A stretch of DNA of 64,000 bases from RPQJ01 sp963700045 (lineage in GTDB: Bacteria; Pseudomonadota; Gammaproteobacteria; Steroidobacterales; Steroidobacteraceae), in contig CAVOWK010000024.1 in assembly GCA_963700045.1 (NCBI GenBank), forward strand, positions 71,496 through 135,495, read 5' to 3'. Shown in pieces: positions 7,974 through 16,763 of the stretch. How positions within the stretch are numbered: the stretch's first letter is position 1; each line of letters starts with the position of its first letter. A program made the translations under genes and the position numbers. The notes under the pieces were generated by a model, which did not search any database, was not told where the DNA came from, and saw only the letters and a program-made list of their open reading frames with translations.

Positions 7974-9189
7974 CTAGCCCGCTCGCGCGATGGGCTTGAC
8001 GCGCCAGCCAGGACATCCACGCCGCACCGAGCGCAGTCACGATCGCAGCCGTGGTGAACGCCGTGCCCGAACCGAAGCGCTCCCAGATCGCGCCGAAGAT
8101 CACGGCTCCCGGCAGCACCAGCAGGCCGCTCGCCAGGTGATACAGGCCATAGGCCGTGCCACGCTCGTTTGCCGAGGCGTGATCGCCGATGACCGAGCGC
8201 TCCGCCGGCTCGGTCACGGCCAGCGTCGCGGCGTAGGCGATGAACAGCAGCCACACCTGCCAGGCCGGCGGCGCAGGCAGTGCCGCCAGCAGCAGCAACA
8301 CGAACACACGCAGGGTCCAGCCGCCCAGCAGCACGGGAATGCGGCCGAGACGATCCGACACGATCCCCGCCGGCATCGCGATCACCATCTTGGCGAGACT
8401 TGCAGCGGCCCAGACCAGGGGCACCCAGTGCACCGACAAACCGGCGCCCATTGCCCACAGCACGACGAAGGCTTCCGGCACGGCTGCGAGCGCGAGCCAG
8501 CCCGCGGCCAGGATCATCGCGCGCAATCTCCCGTGCAGCGAGCGCCAGGAGAACGACGCGCGCGGCGGCGCAACGAAAGGCTGCCCGCGCGGCAGGCCGA
8601 ACGTGAGCAACAGCAACACGAGCAGTCCGGGCACGACCGAGGCGAGGAAAACGTGCTTGAGATCGACCTGCATCGACAGCAGTGCGAACGCGAGCAACGG
8701 GCCGATGACGGCGCCCGCGTGATCCATCGAGCGGTGAAAGCCGAAGGCACGGCCGCGATCCGCTGCGTGCGTGGCTCCCGCGATCAGCGCGTCCCTGGGT
8801 GCGGTGCGGAACCCTTTGCCGACGCGGTCGAGAAACCGCAGCAGCAGCACGGAACTCCAGGCTGCCGCCAGTCCGATCAGGGGGCGCGTCGCGTTCGACA
8901 ACCCATAGCCGGCGACCACGAGCGATTTCGCGTCCACGCCACGATCCGCCAGCCGGCCGGCTACCAGCTTCAGCACGCTCGACGTGGCTTCGGCAAGGCC
9001 CTCGACGAGTCCGACGATCGCCGGTCCGGCGCCGAGCGTTGCCGTCAGGAAGATCGGCAACAGCGGCGTAATCATTTCACTCGAGGCGTCATTCAGCAGC
9101 GAAACGAGCCCCAGCACGACCACTGTGCGGGGTAATGCTCGCGACACGGACACGGCATGGGTGGCAGGTCGACCGTCTTCAGGCAGCAT
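7974..9189 (-). CDS. MFS transporter
   Basis: This integral membrane protein has about 12 hydrophobic segments. The start is ATG at 9189 (MLPEDGRPATHAVSVSRALPRTVV). It shows the loop 2-3 signature GRLADRGVDAKSLVVAGYGLSNATRPLIG and a second-half counterpart AGIVSDRLGRIPVLLGG. About 400 residues is normal for the family and would end near 7974 after LARQAHRASGLEAQLRRL. The frame has no stop there and stays open to 7246, antisense to hisIE. A TAG in the next frame at 7976-7974 suggests a one-base shift near the true end. The substrate is not recognisable. The start is 122 bases from the divergent DUF3597 gene. Confidence 0.8.
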
Positions 9190-9311
9190 TGGTTTACCCG
9201 CTGAATAATCCCTAATCACCTGCAACACACAGGACGCTAGACTCGTGTCAGGCAGGGAGCAACGGCGCGCTCCGGCCGACATCCTACACACGCCGACCAT
9301 AAGGACATGCC

Positions 9312-9728
9312 ATGAGTCTGTTCGGATCAATGCTCGAAAAACTGGGTCTGAAGAAAAAGACTGCTCCGCCGCCCCCGCCCCCACCGCCGCCGATGCAGAC
9401 GCAGGCAGCGCCCGCACCCGCTGTAGTTGCACCTCCGCCTCCCCCACCGCCGCCCGAGCCAATGGCCGCGGTGGACGTGATCTCGATGCTCGAAGGCTGG
9501 GCCGCCCAGACCCCGCAGAAGCTGAACTGGCGCACGTCGATCGTCGACTTGATGAAGCTGCTCGGTATGGAGAGCAGCCTCGCGGAGCGCAAGGAACTCG
9601 CGACGGAACTCGGCTGCCCCGCAGAGTACATGCACGACTCGGCCAAGATGAACATCTGGCTACACAAGGAAGTGCTGCGCCAGATCGCCCAGAACGGCGG
9701 CAACGTGCCGGCGGAGCTGTACGACTGA
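9312..9728 (+). CDS. DUF3597 domain protein with proline-rich N-terminus
   Basis: This 138-residue protein starts MSLFGSMLEKLGLKKK, followed by two polyproline tracts (about residues 17-27 and 40-48), and ends in a compact helical DUF3597 domain (about 52-138: MLEGWAAQTPQKLNWRTSIVDLMKLLGMESSLAERKEL split over helices). DUF3597 proteins have no established function; the fold is LysM-like in length but unrelated by motif. AAGGAC lies just upstream of the ATG. It is followed by a strong bidirectional hairpin. Confidence 0.85.
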   Translation: MSLFGSMLEKLGLKKKTAPPPPPPPPPMQTQAAPAPAVVAPPPPPPPPEPMAAVDVISMLEGWAAQTPQKLNWRTSIVDLMKLLGMESSLAERKELATELGCPAEYMHDSAKMNIWLHKEVLRQIAQNGGNVPAELYD

Positions 9729-9744
9729 CCTCGCGGCTCGTCCT

Positions 9745-9771
9745 CCCTCTCCCGCATCTCGCGGGAGAGGG
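9745..9771. terminator. hairpin between convergent genes
   Basis: CCCTCTCCCGC (9745-9755) and GCGGGAGAGGG (9761-9771) form a perfect 11-bp stem with a five-base loop. It lies between the convergent DUF3597 and halohydrin dehalogenase genes and probably terminates in both directions, although no T run follows. Confidence 0.6.
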
Positions 9772-9786
9772 CTGGAGTCAGGACTC

Positions 9787-10491
9787 TTACCGCGTCACCC
9801 AACCGCCGCACACCGGAAAGACCTGGCCGACGAAGCAGTCGGCAGCGCTGCTGCACAGGTACGCGGCAAACAGCGCGTCTTCCCTCGCCCCCACCAGGCG
9901 CCCCAACGGCACTTCGCGCTGCAGGCGGTCCTGGAACGCCGGCAGTGCCTGCACCTCGGGCGGGAAATACGTCGGGTTCTCGACGAAATTCTGCGCGATC
10001 GCATTGACCTGGACATTGTGCGGCGCCACTTCGACACCGACGGCCTGGACGTAGGCCAGCTGGGCTCCGCGAGCCGCGCTGTACGTCGACGCGCGCTTCA
10101 TGCCGCGCAGCGCCGCAGCACTCCCGATCAACAGGATCTTGCCCGACCGACGCTCGATCATCTGCGGCAGCACCGCCCGGACGAGTCGCGGCAGCGGGTC
10201 GACCAGATGACGAAACGCCGCCTGCCATTCATCGTCGGCTACGTCAGCGGCCCGCGTCGTCGGCGCGGCAAGCGCCAGGTTCGCCACCAGGACGTCCACT
10301 CGCCCTGCTCTATCGACGATCGCGGCAGGCGTGCCCGGTTCGATCAGTGAAGAATCGTCGGCAACGACGTCGGCGCCCGCTTCGGCCAGCACCGAACACA
10401 ACATCGGGCCCATGAATTCGCTGGCCTGTGTCACCAGCACGCGCTTGCCGCGGAGGCTGACGATTCCTGTGGCCATGTCAGTGCTGCTCAC
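9787..10491 (-). CDS. halohydrin dehalogenase (SDR-derived)
   Basis: The 234-residue protein has the short-chain dehydrogenase fold but not its cofactor signature. In place of the glycine-rich TGxxxGIG it has TQASEFMG, which fits the T-x4-[FY]-x-G motif of halohydrin dehalogenases. Its catalytic triad is Ser-Tyr-Arg: S, 12 residues, Y, three residues, R (from GSAAALRGMKRASTYSAAR), the second family motif. The loop VENPTYFPPEVQALP fits a halide pocket. Such enzymes convert vicinal haloalcohols to epoxides and reverse this with nucleophiles. The start is GTG at 10491 with AGGAGG at 10503-10498, six bases away. It is the last gene of the lysAC-asd-mazG-like series. The natural substrate is unknown. 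An ordinary SDR is unlikely because the tyrosine-lysine pair is replaced. Confidence 0.85.
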   Translation of the reverse strand: MSSTDMATGIVSLRGKRVLVTQASEFMGPMLCSVLAEAGADVVADDSSLIEPGTPAAIVDRAGRVDVLVANLALAAPTTRAADVADDEWQAAFRHLVDPLPRLVRAVLPQMIERRSGKILLIGSAAALRGMKRASTYSAARGAQLAYVQAVGVEVAPHNVQVNAIAQNFVENPTYFPPEVQALPAFQDRLQREVPLGRLVGAREDALFAAYLCSSAADCFVGQVFPVCGGWVTR

Positions 10492-10506
10492 GAGCGGCCT
10501 CCTGTT

Positions 10507-10875
10507 TCATGCCGGGTCGTCGTACTTGCGCGAGCTGCCGCGAAACTGGTCGACCGGGTACTTGACCGCGTTCAGGCCGATCTTGCGCACCGCGGCGGCG
10601 TTGAGATCGATGTCGAGTTTGTCCGCCAGCCGGACCAGGTAAAGCAGCACGTCGGCCATCTCGAGCGCCACGGCATCCTTGACGTCGGCAGGCAGGTTCG
10701 CGCTCTGCTGCTCCGAGAGCCACTGGAAGTGCTCGAGCAGTTCACCCACTTCCCCGGCGAGCGCCATCGCGAGGTTCTTGGGCGCGTGGAACTGATCCCA
10801 GTCACGCTCGCGTGCGAACTCGGCGAGCTGCGCAGCCAGTTCGTCGAGCGAGGGCTGGTTGCGCTGGTAGGTCAT
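10507..10875 (-). CDS. MazG-like nucleotide pyrophosphohydrolase (dCTPase-like)
   Basis: This 122-residue all-alpha NTP pyrophosphatase resembles the RS21-C6/dCTPP1 group. The metal-binding helices are GEVGELLEHFQW (about 41-52) and LEMADVLLYLVRLAD (about 72-86), giving the EExxE and ExxD pattern. The N-terminal DWDQFHAPKNLAMAL is typical. It likely hydrolyses non-canonical or surplus dNTPs as housecleaning. It starts nine bases after asd and ends 15 bases before the halohydrin dehalogenase gene, so it is probably co-transcribed with both. Confidence 0.85.
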   Translation of the reverse strand: MTYQRNQPSLDELAAQLAEFARERDWDQFHAPKNLAMALAGEVGELLEHFQWLSEQQSANLPADVKDAVALEMADVLLYLVRLADKLDIDLNAAAVRKIGLNAVKYPVDQFRGSSRKYDDPA

Positions 10876-10884
10876 GAACGACGC

Positions 10885-12009
10885 TCAGCCCCGCTGCCGC
10901 TCGGCGAGGATGCGCAGCATGCGGCGGATCGGCTCGGCTGCGCCCCAGAGCAACTGGTCACCGACGGTGAAAGCCGTGAGGTATTCGCCCCCCATCGACA
11001 GTTTGCGCACGCGACCGATCGGGATGTCGAGCGTCCCGCTGACCGCGGCCGGGGTGAGGCCGGCCATCGAGGCCTCGCGCGTGTTGGGAACGAGTCTCAC
11101 CCAGTCGTTGCCGCCGGCGATCAGTCGTTCGATCTCGGCGAGCGGCAGGTCACGCTTCAACTTGAGGGTCATCGCCTGGCTGTGGCAACGCATTGCGCCG
11201 ACACGGACGCAGATCCCTTCGACCGGAATCGCAGCGCCGTCCGAACGGCCCAGGATCTTGTTGGTCTCGGCGCCGCCCTTCCATTCCTCGCGGCTCACGC
11301 CGTTGCCCATGTCCTTGTCGATCCACGGGATCAGGCTGCCCGCCAGCGCGGTGCCGAAGTTCGCCTGCGGCAGTTCCGAGGAACGCAACCGATCGGCAAC
11401 CACGCGGTCGATCTCCAGGATGGCGCTCGCCGGGTCCGCCAGCAGCGAGGCTGCAGCAGCGTGCACGCTTCCCATCTGCTCCACGAGTTCACGCATGTTC
11501 TGCGCACCGGCGCCCGAGGCCGCCTGGTAGGTCATCGACGTGATCCACTCGATGAGGTCCGCGCGGAACAGCCCGCCAAGGGCCATCATCATCAACGACA
11601 CGGTGCAGTTGCCGCCGACGTAATCGCGCACGCCGGCCGCGAGCGCGCTGTCGATCACGTTGCGGTTTACGGGATCGAGAATGATGACGGCATCGTTCTT
11701 CATGCGCAGCGCTGACGCCGCGTCGATCCAATAGCCCTGCCAGCCGGCGGCACGCAGCTGCGGATGGATCTCGTTCGTGTAGTCGCCGCCCTGGCAGGTC
11801 ACGACCACGTCGCACTGCGCGAGCGCCTCGAGGTCGTTGGCGTTTCGCAGCAGCCCGGACGGACGGCCATTGATCACGGGGCCCGCGCCGCCCGCCTGCG
11901 ACGTGCTGAAGAAGACGGGATCCACATGGTCGAGATCGCGCTCGGCCAACATGCGCTGCATGAGCACCGAACCCACCATGCCGCGCCAGCCAACGATTGC
12001 AGTCTTCAC
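10885..12009 (-). CDS. asd: aspartate-semialdehyde dehydrogenase
   Basis: Asd reduces aspartyl phosphate to aspartate semialdehyde with NADPH, feeding lysine/DAP, threonine and methionine synthesis. It has 374 residues with the NADP motif VGWRGMVGSVLMQRM at the N-terminus, catalytic Cys135 in GGNCTVSLMMMALGGL and the C-terminal helix found in gammaproteobacterial Asd. It follows the bifunctional lysAC gene by 34 bases on the same strand, so the first two and the last lysine-pathway steps are co-encoded. Confidence 0.96.
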   Translation of the reverse strand: MKTAIVGWRGMVGSVLMQRMLAERDLDHVDPVFFSTSQAGGAGPVINGRPSGLLRNANDLEALAQCDVVVTCQGGDYTNEIHPQLRAAGWQGYWIDAASALRMKNDAVIILDPVNRNVIDSALAAGVRDYVGGNCTVSLMMMALGGLFRADLIEWITSMTYQAASGAGAQNMRELVEQMGSVHAAAASLLADPASAILEIDRVVADRLRSSELPQANFGTALAGSLIPWIDKDMGNGVSREEWKGGAETNKILGRSDGAAIPVEGICVRVGAMRCHSQAMTLKLKRDLPLAEIERLIAGGNDWVRLVPNTREASMAGLTPAAVSGTLDIPIGRVRKLSMGGEYLTAFTVGDQLLWGAAEPIRRMLRILAERQRG

Positions 12010-12043
12010 TCGCTCACTCCGATTCCGGCCAGCATCGACCCGC

Positions 12044-14659
12044 TCAGATGATCACTTCGCACGCCGGTTCGCGCAGGTTGTAGTGCGAACTCATCGCGTG
12101 GCCGTAGGCCCCAGTGTTTGCGATCAGCAGCACGTCGCCTTCCTGCGTTGCCGGCAACAGCCGCTCGTGCCCGAGGTAGTCGGCGGACTCGCAGATCGGA
12201 CCCACGACGTTGTAGACCTCGTTCCCGGCACCTCGCCGAAGCGCGTGAGGTTGACGATGTCGTGGTGCGCGCCGTAGAGCGCGGGACGGATCAACGAGTT
12301 CATTCCGGTCGATGACCCCGACGTACTGCACCGCGCCCTTGCCCTTCAGCTGGGTCACCTTCGACGACCAGCACGCCCGCCTGCGCCACGAGGTAACGGC
12401 CCGGCTCGAGCCAGAGATTCCGATCTGCGGTAGCGCGCCTTCACGGATGTCGTCGATGACTCCCTGCAGCGCGGCGAGGTCGACCGGGGACCGCCCGGGC
12501 TTCTCGGGCACGCCGAGGCCGCCGCCGAGATCGATGGCACGCGCGTGCGGAAAGTGCTCGGGCAGGCCGCACGAGCATGCTCGCCGACCTCGTTCCAGTT
12601 GCGCGACGTCGAAGACGCCGCTGCCGGTGTGCGCATGCAGCGCCGACGACTCGCGTCCCCATCAGCTTCGACCAGGCGCTCAACTCCGTCAATTCGAACA
12701 ACGGCACGCCGAACTTGGAATGCACGCCCGCAGTGCGCACGTGATCGTGGTGGCCCCGGCCGTATCCCGTGTCGATGCGGACCAGGATCTCCGGTCGCGG
12801 AACAACTCGCCCCAGTCGCGCAGAGCGTAGAGGTTGTCGACGTGAGGCTGAATGCGCTGCCGATCGCCCACTCGTACTCGCTGAACGCGGCGCGAAATTG
12901 GGCGTGAACAGGATCTTGCCGCGATCGAGGCCGGGCACAGCCTCGAACACCCGCTCGCACCTCGCCGCGGGACACGCATTCGAAGGCCAGGCCGACGCGC
13001 GGCGAAGCGTACGCAGCAGGTCGGCATTCGGGTTTGCCTTCATTGCGTAGAACAGCTGGCTGATACCGCCCATCGCGAGCAGCTCGTCCGCAGCAGCTCT
13101 CGACCGATGCACGATCGTAGACGTAAGCGCTGCCGTGCTCGTGCGCAATGCGCTCGAGTTCGATCGCGACGCTCCTGCCACCAGGGCGGCCGGTCCGTCG
13201 CGGAGTCACTGGACCAGACGCCGTGGATCTGTTCCCACGTCGGGCCCAGCACGTGATCGGACGGCAGCGTTCCTGACGTGGCGTCGTGCAGACGCTGCAC
13301 GAGCCGGTCGCCCTGCTCCTCGTCCACGACGAAAGTCAGGTTGAGGTCGTTCGCGGCTTGCGTCACGAGGTAGATGCTCTGCTCCTCGAACAGTTCGAGT
13401 GCGTCGCCCAGCCGGTGCAGCGTGGCGCGAATGTTGCGCCCGACCAGGCTGACGGCAGCGCAGGGGCCGATGACCTCGACCCTGCAGAGCTCGCGAGAGG
13501 TCCTCGACCAGATGCCTCGAGCGCGCGACCGTCGAGCGTGTTGGCCGCCGGATCGAGGGAGACCGTAACGCTGGTCTCGGACGTGGAAACGAGGTCGACC
13601 GACATGCCGTGCGTCCTTGAACACGGCGAATGCATCCGCGAGGAAACCGACCTGGTGCCACATCCCGAGCGTCTCCATCGAGAGCAGCGTGATGCCCTTC
13701 TTCGATGCAGACGGCCTTGACGCGCGCGCCACCGTCGCCGCTGGGCGGCATGACGACCGTGCCGTCGAGTCCGGCATGCTGGGTGGCGTGATGTAGATGG
13801 GGATGGAGTACTGCTTCGCCGGCAGGATGCAGCGTGGGTGCAGCACCTTGGCGCCGCTGCTCGCGATTTCCTGCGCCTCGTCGTAGTCGAGCGACTTGAG
13901 CAGCCGGGCGTTCGGACACCGACTGTGGGGTTCGACGTGAACATGCCGGGCACGTCGGTCCAGATCTCGAGGCGACGCGCACCGAGCTTGGCCGCGAAGT
14001 AGCTGCCCGACGTGTCGGATCCGCCGCGACCAAGCAGCACGGTATCGCCGGCGCGTCGCTGGCGATGAAGCCCTGCGTGATCAGGACCTTGCCGCCGGCC
14101 GCCAACCGCTGCTGGAGTGCGGTGTCGGGCTCGAAGTTGCAGGTGGCGGACAGGTAGTTCGCGCGCTCGGATGCGCCCTGCCGCTCTTCGGCGTGCAGCA
14201 TCGTGCGCGCGTCGAGCCACTGCACGTCGATGCCCTCAGCGTGCAGGAACGCGGCGCCGATCCGCGTCGCCATCAATTCGCCGATGGCCATCACCCGCGC
14301 GCGCAGGCGGCACTGACCTCGCCGATCAGGTGGATGCCTGCGGCGCTGCTGCGCAGATCCGCGAAATGGCGCTCGAGTTCGGCGTCGAGCGGCAGACCGA
14401 GATCGCGCACGAGATCGACGTGCCGACGCTCGATCTGGTCCATGACCGGCTCCCACTCGCCGGTCAGGGCTTTCGCCAGCAGTTGCTCGAGGCGGTCCGT
14501 GATGCCGGACAGTGCGGAGTGCACGATGACGGGGTGCAGGCCTTCGAGCGAGCCGACGCCTTGACGACGCCGGCGACGTTCTTCCAGTTGCTGACGCTCG
14601 AAACGCTGGTGCCGCCAAACTTCAGGACGACCCAGTGTCGATTCAGTGTGGCTGGTCAT
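12044..14659 (-). CDS. lysAC: bifunctional aspartate kinase / diaminopimelate decarboxylase (many frameshifts)
   Basis: On the minus strand an aspartokinase is followed without a stop/start gap by diaminopimelate decarboxylase, the fusion known from Xanthomonas-type bacteria. The kinase begins MTSHTESTLGRP at 14659; KFGGTSVSS is in the neighbouring frame near 14610, then EGLHPVIVHSALSGITD, VMAIGELMATRIG, GRGGSDTSGSYFAAKLGA and the ACT region (ITLLSMETLGMWHQVGFLAD; SLVGRNIRATLHRLGDAL). The decarboxylase begins near 13180 (ELERIAHEHGSAYVYD), has the PLP-lysine segment LFYAMKANPNADLL near 13050, and ends SHYNLREPACEVII at 12044. About ten single-base shifts scatter it over three frames. Conservation in every piece argues for sequencing errors. 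It would be the first and last enzyme of lysine synthesis, expected to be lysine-regulated. Confidence 0.85.
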
Positions 14660-14795
14660 TCGAGCGAACCCCGGCGCGACGCTGCTGCGGCGCCGCCTGC
14701 TTGCTTCCTGACCGTGTCCGGCGCCACGTCGGTCGGCCCGGACGGTCACTGGCTCCCCGAGTCAGGAGCCGGGGGCCCGTGTTGCTTCGCAACGA

Positions 14796-15005
14796 CTACT
14801 TGTCTTCGTAGAAGTCCTTGAGTTCTTTCTGCAGGCGCTTCTCGGCAAGCACGTCCTCGAGCTTGCTCCAGGCCGCCTTGCCTTTCTTCACGGCAGCCGC
14901 CTGCTTGCGCCGATCCACCCTGTCGATGAACCGGTCGTAGTTCTCTTCCTCAGCTCCAGCTACAAACTCGTCGTCCAAGTCGAAGTGTTCCTCGTCTCGT
15001 TCCAT
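14796..15005 (-). CDS. small acidic conserved protein (PA3496-like)
   Basis: This 69-residue, highly charged, apparently soluble protein has an acidic N-terminus (MERDEEHFDLDDEF) and a basic-helical C-terminus (KLEDVLAEKRLQKELKDFYEDK). The tail resembles small gammaproteobacterial proteins of the PA3496 group, for which an envelope-integrity role has been proposed. The match rests on the tail pattern only. It lies upstream of lysAC, separated by 136 bases with small hairpins. Confidence 0.55.
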   Translation of the reverse strand: MERDEEHFDLDDEFVAGAEEENYDRFIDRVDRRKQAAAVKKGKAAWSKLEDVLAEKRLQKELKDFYEDK

Positions 15006-15099
15006 GGCGCGGCCCTGAGAGAAAGTCCTGATATATCAACGCGCTGCCCACTTAAATGCAGGCACAAGGCTGCGAACTATACACGGATCGGTTTGCTTC

Positions 15100-15948
15100 T
15101 CAACCGATTCGTTTTGCGGCGCAATGGCGCGGCGAAACGACGATCGGGGCACCCCGGCCCAGACCGAGGCCCTCGGCGGCGCTCTTTTCGGCTCTCGCCA
15201 CCTCCAGCACCCCAAACGAATTGATCAGGGCGACGTACTCGCCCGGCCGGACGTCGGAATAGGTCCGCCCGAGCTCGATTTCCTGGCCGCCGGCCCGGAC
15301 CACCGGCGTTGCCACCTGCGCTACGAGCGGGGCGTCCAGGTTGGTCAGGAGGTTGCCAAAGTGATCGACGGTTACGACCGCCCCGCTCAGTTGTCCCCCG
15401 GCCAGCACAGGCCCAGCCAGGCAACCCGGCACGAGTTCCCGGACGACAGGACCCAGGGACTCGGGGCGCAATCGGCCTGCGGCCAGTTCAGCCGCCAGCG
15501 GTGCAAAGATGTCGCGGCCGTGGAAGGTCGCACTCGGCCGGAGGATGCCCAGTTCGCGCAGGACGCCGTCCTCGAGGCGCCGCAGGATGGGGGTGGAGGC
15601 CAGTCGCTCGAGCACACCGGCCAACAGGCCGTTGTCGGGCGCCAGGAACAGCTGGCCCTCGGCTTCGACCACGGCAATGTCGCGCGAGCTGCCGACGCCG
15701 GGATCCACGACGGCCACGTGCACCGTGCCCGGCGGGAAATACGCGAACGAGCGCCCGAGCCAGAAGCCGGCCTCGGCCGGCCAGTGCGCCAGGATCTCGT
15801 GCGTCAGATCGATCAGCCGGGCCGCGGGGAACCGACACAGCACCTGGCCCTTCATCACGCCAACGAACGGGTCCTTGTGGCCGAAATCCGTCGTCAACGT
15901 GACGATGCCGGACGGCTGGAACGAGGCGGATGGGGCGGCCTTGGGCAT
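15100..15948 (-). CDS. S-adenosyl-L-methionine hydroxide adenosyltransferase (DUF62 family)
   Basis: This 282-residue protein belongs to the fluorinase/chlorinase superfamily; most bacterial members hydrolyse SAM to adenosine and methionine. Signatures: TLTTDFGHKDPFVGVMKG (about 17-34), VDPGVGSSR, LAPDNGLL, FHGRDIFAP and the C-terminal-domain motif VDHFGNLLTN. The Asp-Arg-His set of SAM hydrolases appears present (Asp in TTDFGHKD, Arg and His in FHGRD), which argues against a halogenase. It starts 29 bases from the divergent histidine phosphatase gene. Confidence 0.9.
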   Translation of the reverse strand: MPKAAPSASFQPSGIVTLTTDFGHKDPFVGVMKGQVLCRFPAARLIDLTHEILAHWPAEAGFWLGRSFAYFPPGTVHVAVVDPGVGSSRDIAVVEAEGQLFLAPDNGLLAGVLERLASTPILRRLEDGVLRELGILRPSATFHGRDIFAPLAAELAAGRLRPESLGPVVRELVPGCLAGPVLAGGQLSGAVVTVDHFGNLLTNLDAPLVAQVATPVVRAGGQEIELGRTYSDVRPGEYVALINSFGVLEVARAEKSAAEGLGLGRGAPIVVSPRHCAAKRIG

Positions 15949-15977
15949 GGGGTCTTCCGGGCTAAACTGGGAGGCTT

Positions 15978-16652
15978 ATGCCCTATCTCTATCTCGTGCG
16001 CCACGGCCAGCCCGATTTCGCGGGCAACTACGATTCGATCACCGAACTCGGCGCGCGCCAGTCGACCTGGCTCGGCGAACACTTCGCCGCACGCGACCTG
16101 CGATTCGCCCGGGTGCTCGCGGGCACGCTGCAACGGCAGGTGTCGACCTGCGAACTCGTCATGAACGCACTCGATGGCCCGCGCGGCTTCACCCAGGACG
16201 CGCGCTTCAACGAGTACGACCACCTGTCCTTGCTGAGCTTCTTCGAAGGCGACCGCCTGCAGGCCATCAGGGCATCGGGCGACCGACGCGAGTACTTCGC
16301 GGCGATCCGCAGTGCCATGCAGCAGTGGTCACGGCACGACGATGTCGTCGCGGGCGGCGAAAGCTGGGCTGAGTTCGGCGCCCGCATCCATGCGGGCATT
16401 GCCGCGGCGTGCGCAGGGCTCGGGCGCGACGACAACGTGCTGATCGTGACGTCCGGGGGCGTGATTGGCCGTTACACGTCGGAGGTGCTCGACGCGGGAG
16501 CGGACGCGGCGATCCAGCTCAACCTGCAGATCCGCAACACCGGCGTGACGGAAGTGATCCGACCGCCATCGGGCAACGCCCGGCTGGTGTCGTTCAACGC
16601 GATCCCGCACCTGGAGCGCGCTGATCGCGTTGACGCGATCACGCATTCTTAG
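15978..16652 (+). CDS. histidine phosphatase family protein
   Basis: This 224-residue phosphoglycerate-mutase-like protein has the catalytic RHG at residues 8-10 (YLVRHGQPDF). The second arginine is in AGTLQRQVST, with FNEYDHLSLLSFFEGDR and the second histidine region LIVTSGGVIGRYT, where the usual His is replaced by the SGG context typical of many family members. The substrate cannot be assigned. GGGAGG precedes the ATG. The last codons form a perfect hairpin (16623-16629 with 16634-16640), and the stop lies at the edge of an AGGAAGG-type repeat. Confidence 0.85.
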   Translation: MPYLYLVRHGQPDFAGNYDSITELGARQSTWLGEHFAARDLRFARVLAGTLQRQVSTCELVMNALDGPRGFTQDARFNEYDHLSLLSFFEGDRLQAIRASGDRREYFAAIRSAMQQWSRHDDVVAGGESWAEFGARIHAGIAAACAGLGRDDNVLIVTSGGVIGRYTSEVLDAGADAAIQLNLQIRNTGVTEVIRPPSGNARLVSFNAIPHLERADRVDAITHS

Positions 16653-16763
16653 GAAGGGCAGGAAGGGAAGGAAGGAAAGGAAGGTTAGGAAGGTTAGGAA
16701 GGGGTTTGATTCCGGCTGTCCTTCCTGACCTTCCTGCCCCTTCCTGCCCTTCCTACCCTTCCT
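16651..16763. repeat. homopurine/homopyrimidine AGGAAGG inverted repeat
   Basis: About seven AGGAAGG-like units on the left (16651-16702) are followed, after a 16-base spacer, by about six inverted units TTCCTGCCC/CTTCCT on the right (16719-16763). One strand is thus almost pure purine then pure pyrimidine. It separates two convergent genes, and both stop codons touch it. It can form a long imperfect hairpin and probably acts as a two-way terminator; triplex formation is also conceivable. Confidence 0.75.

Noticed and set aside
7990..9135. 381-codon plus-strand open frame
   Set aside because: Shadow of the MFS gene on the other strand; low-complexity R/Q-rich product.
15124..16164. 346-codon plus-strand open frame over the SAM adenosyltransferase gene
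   Set aside because: The minus-strand frame carries all family motifs; this one has none.
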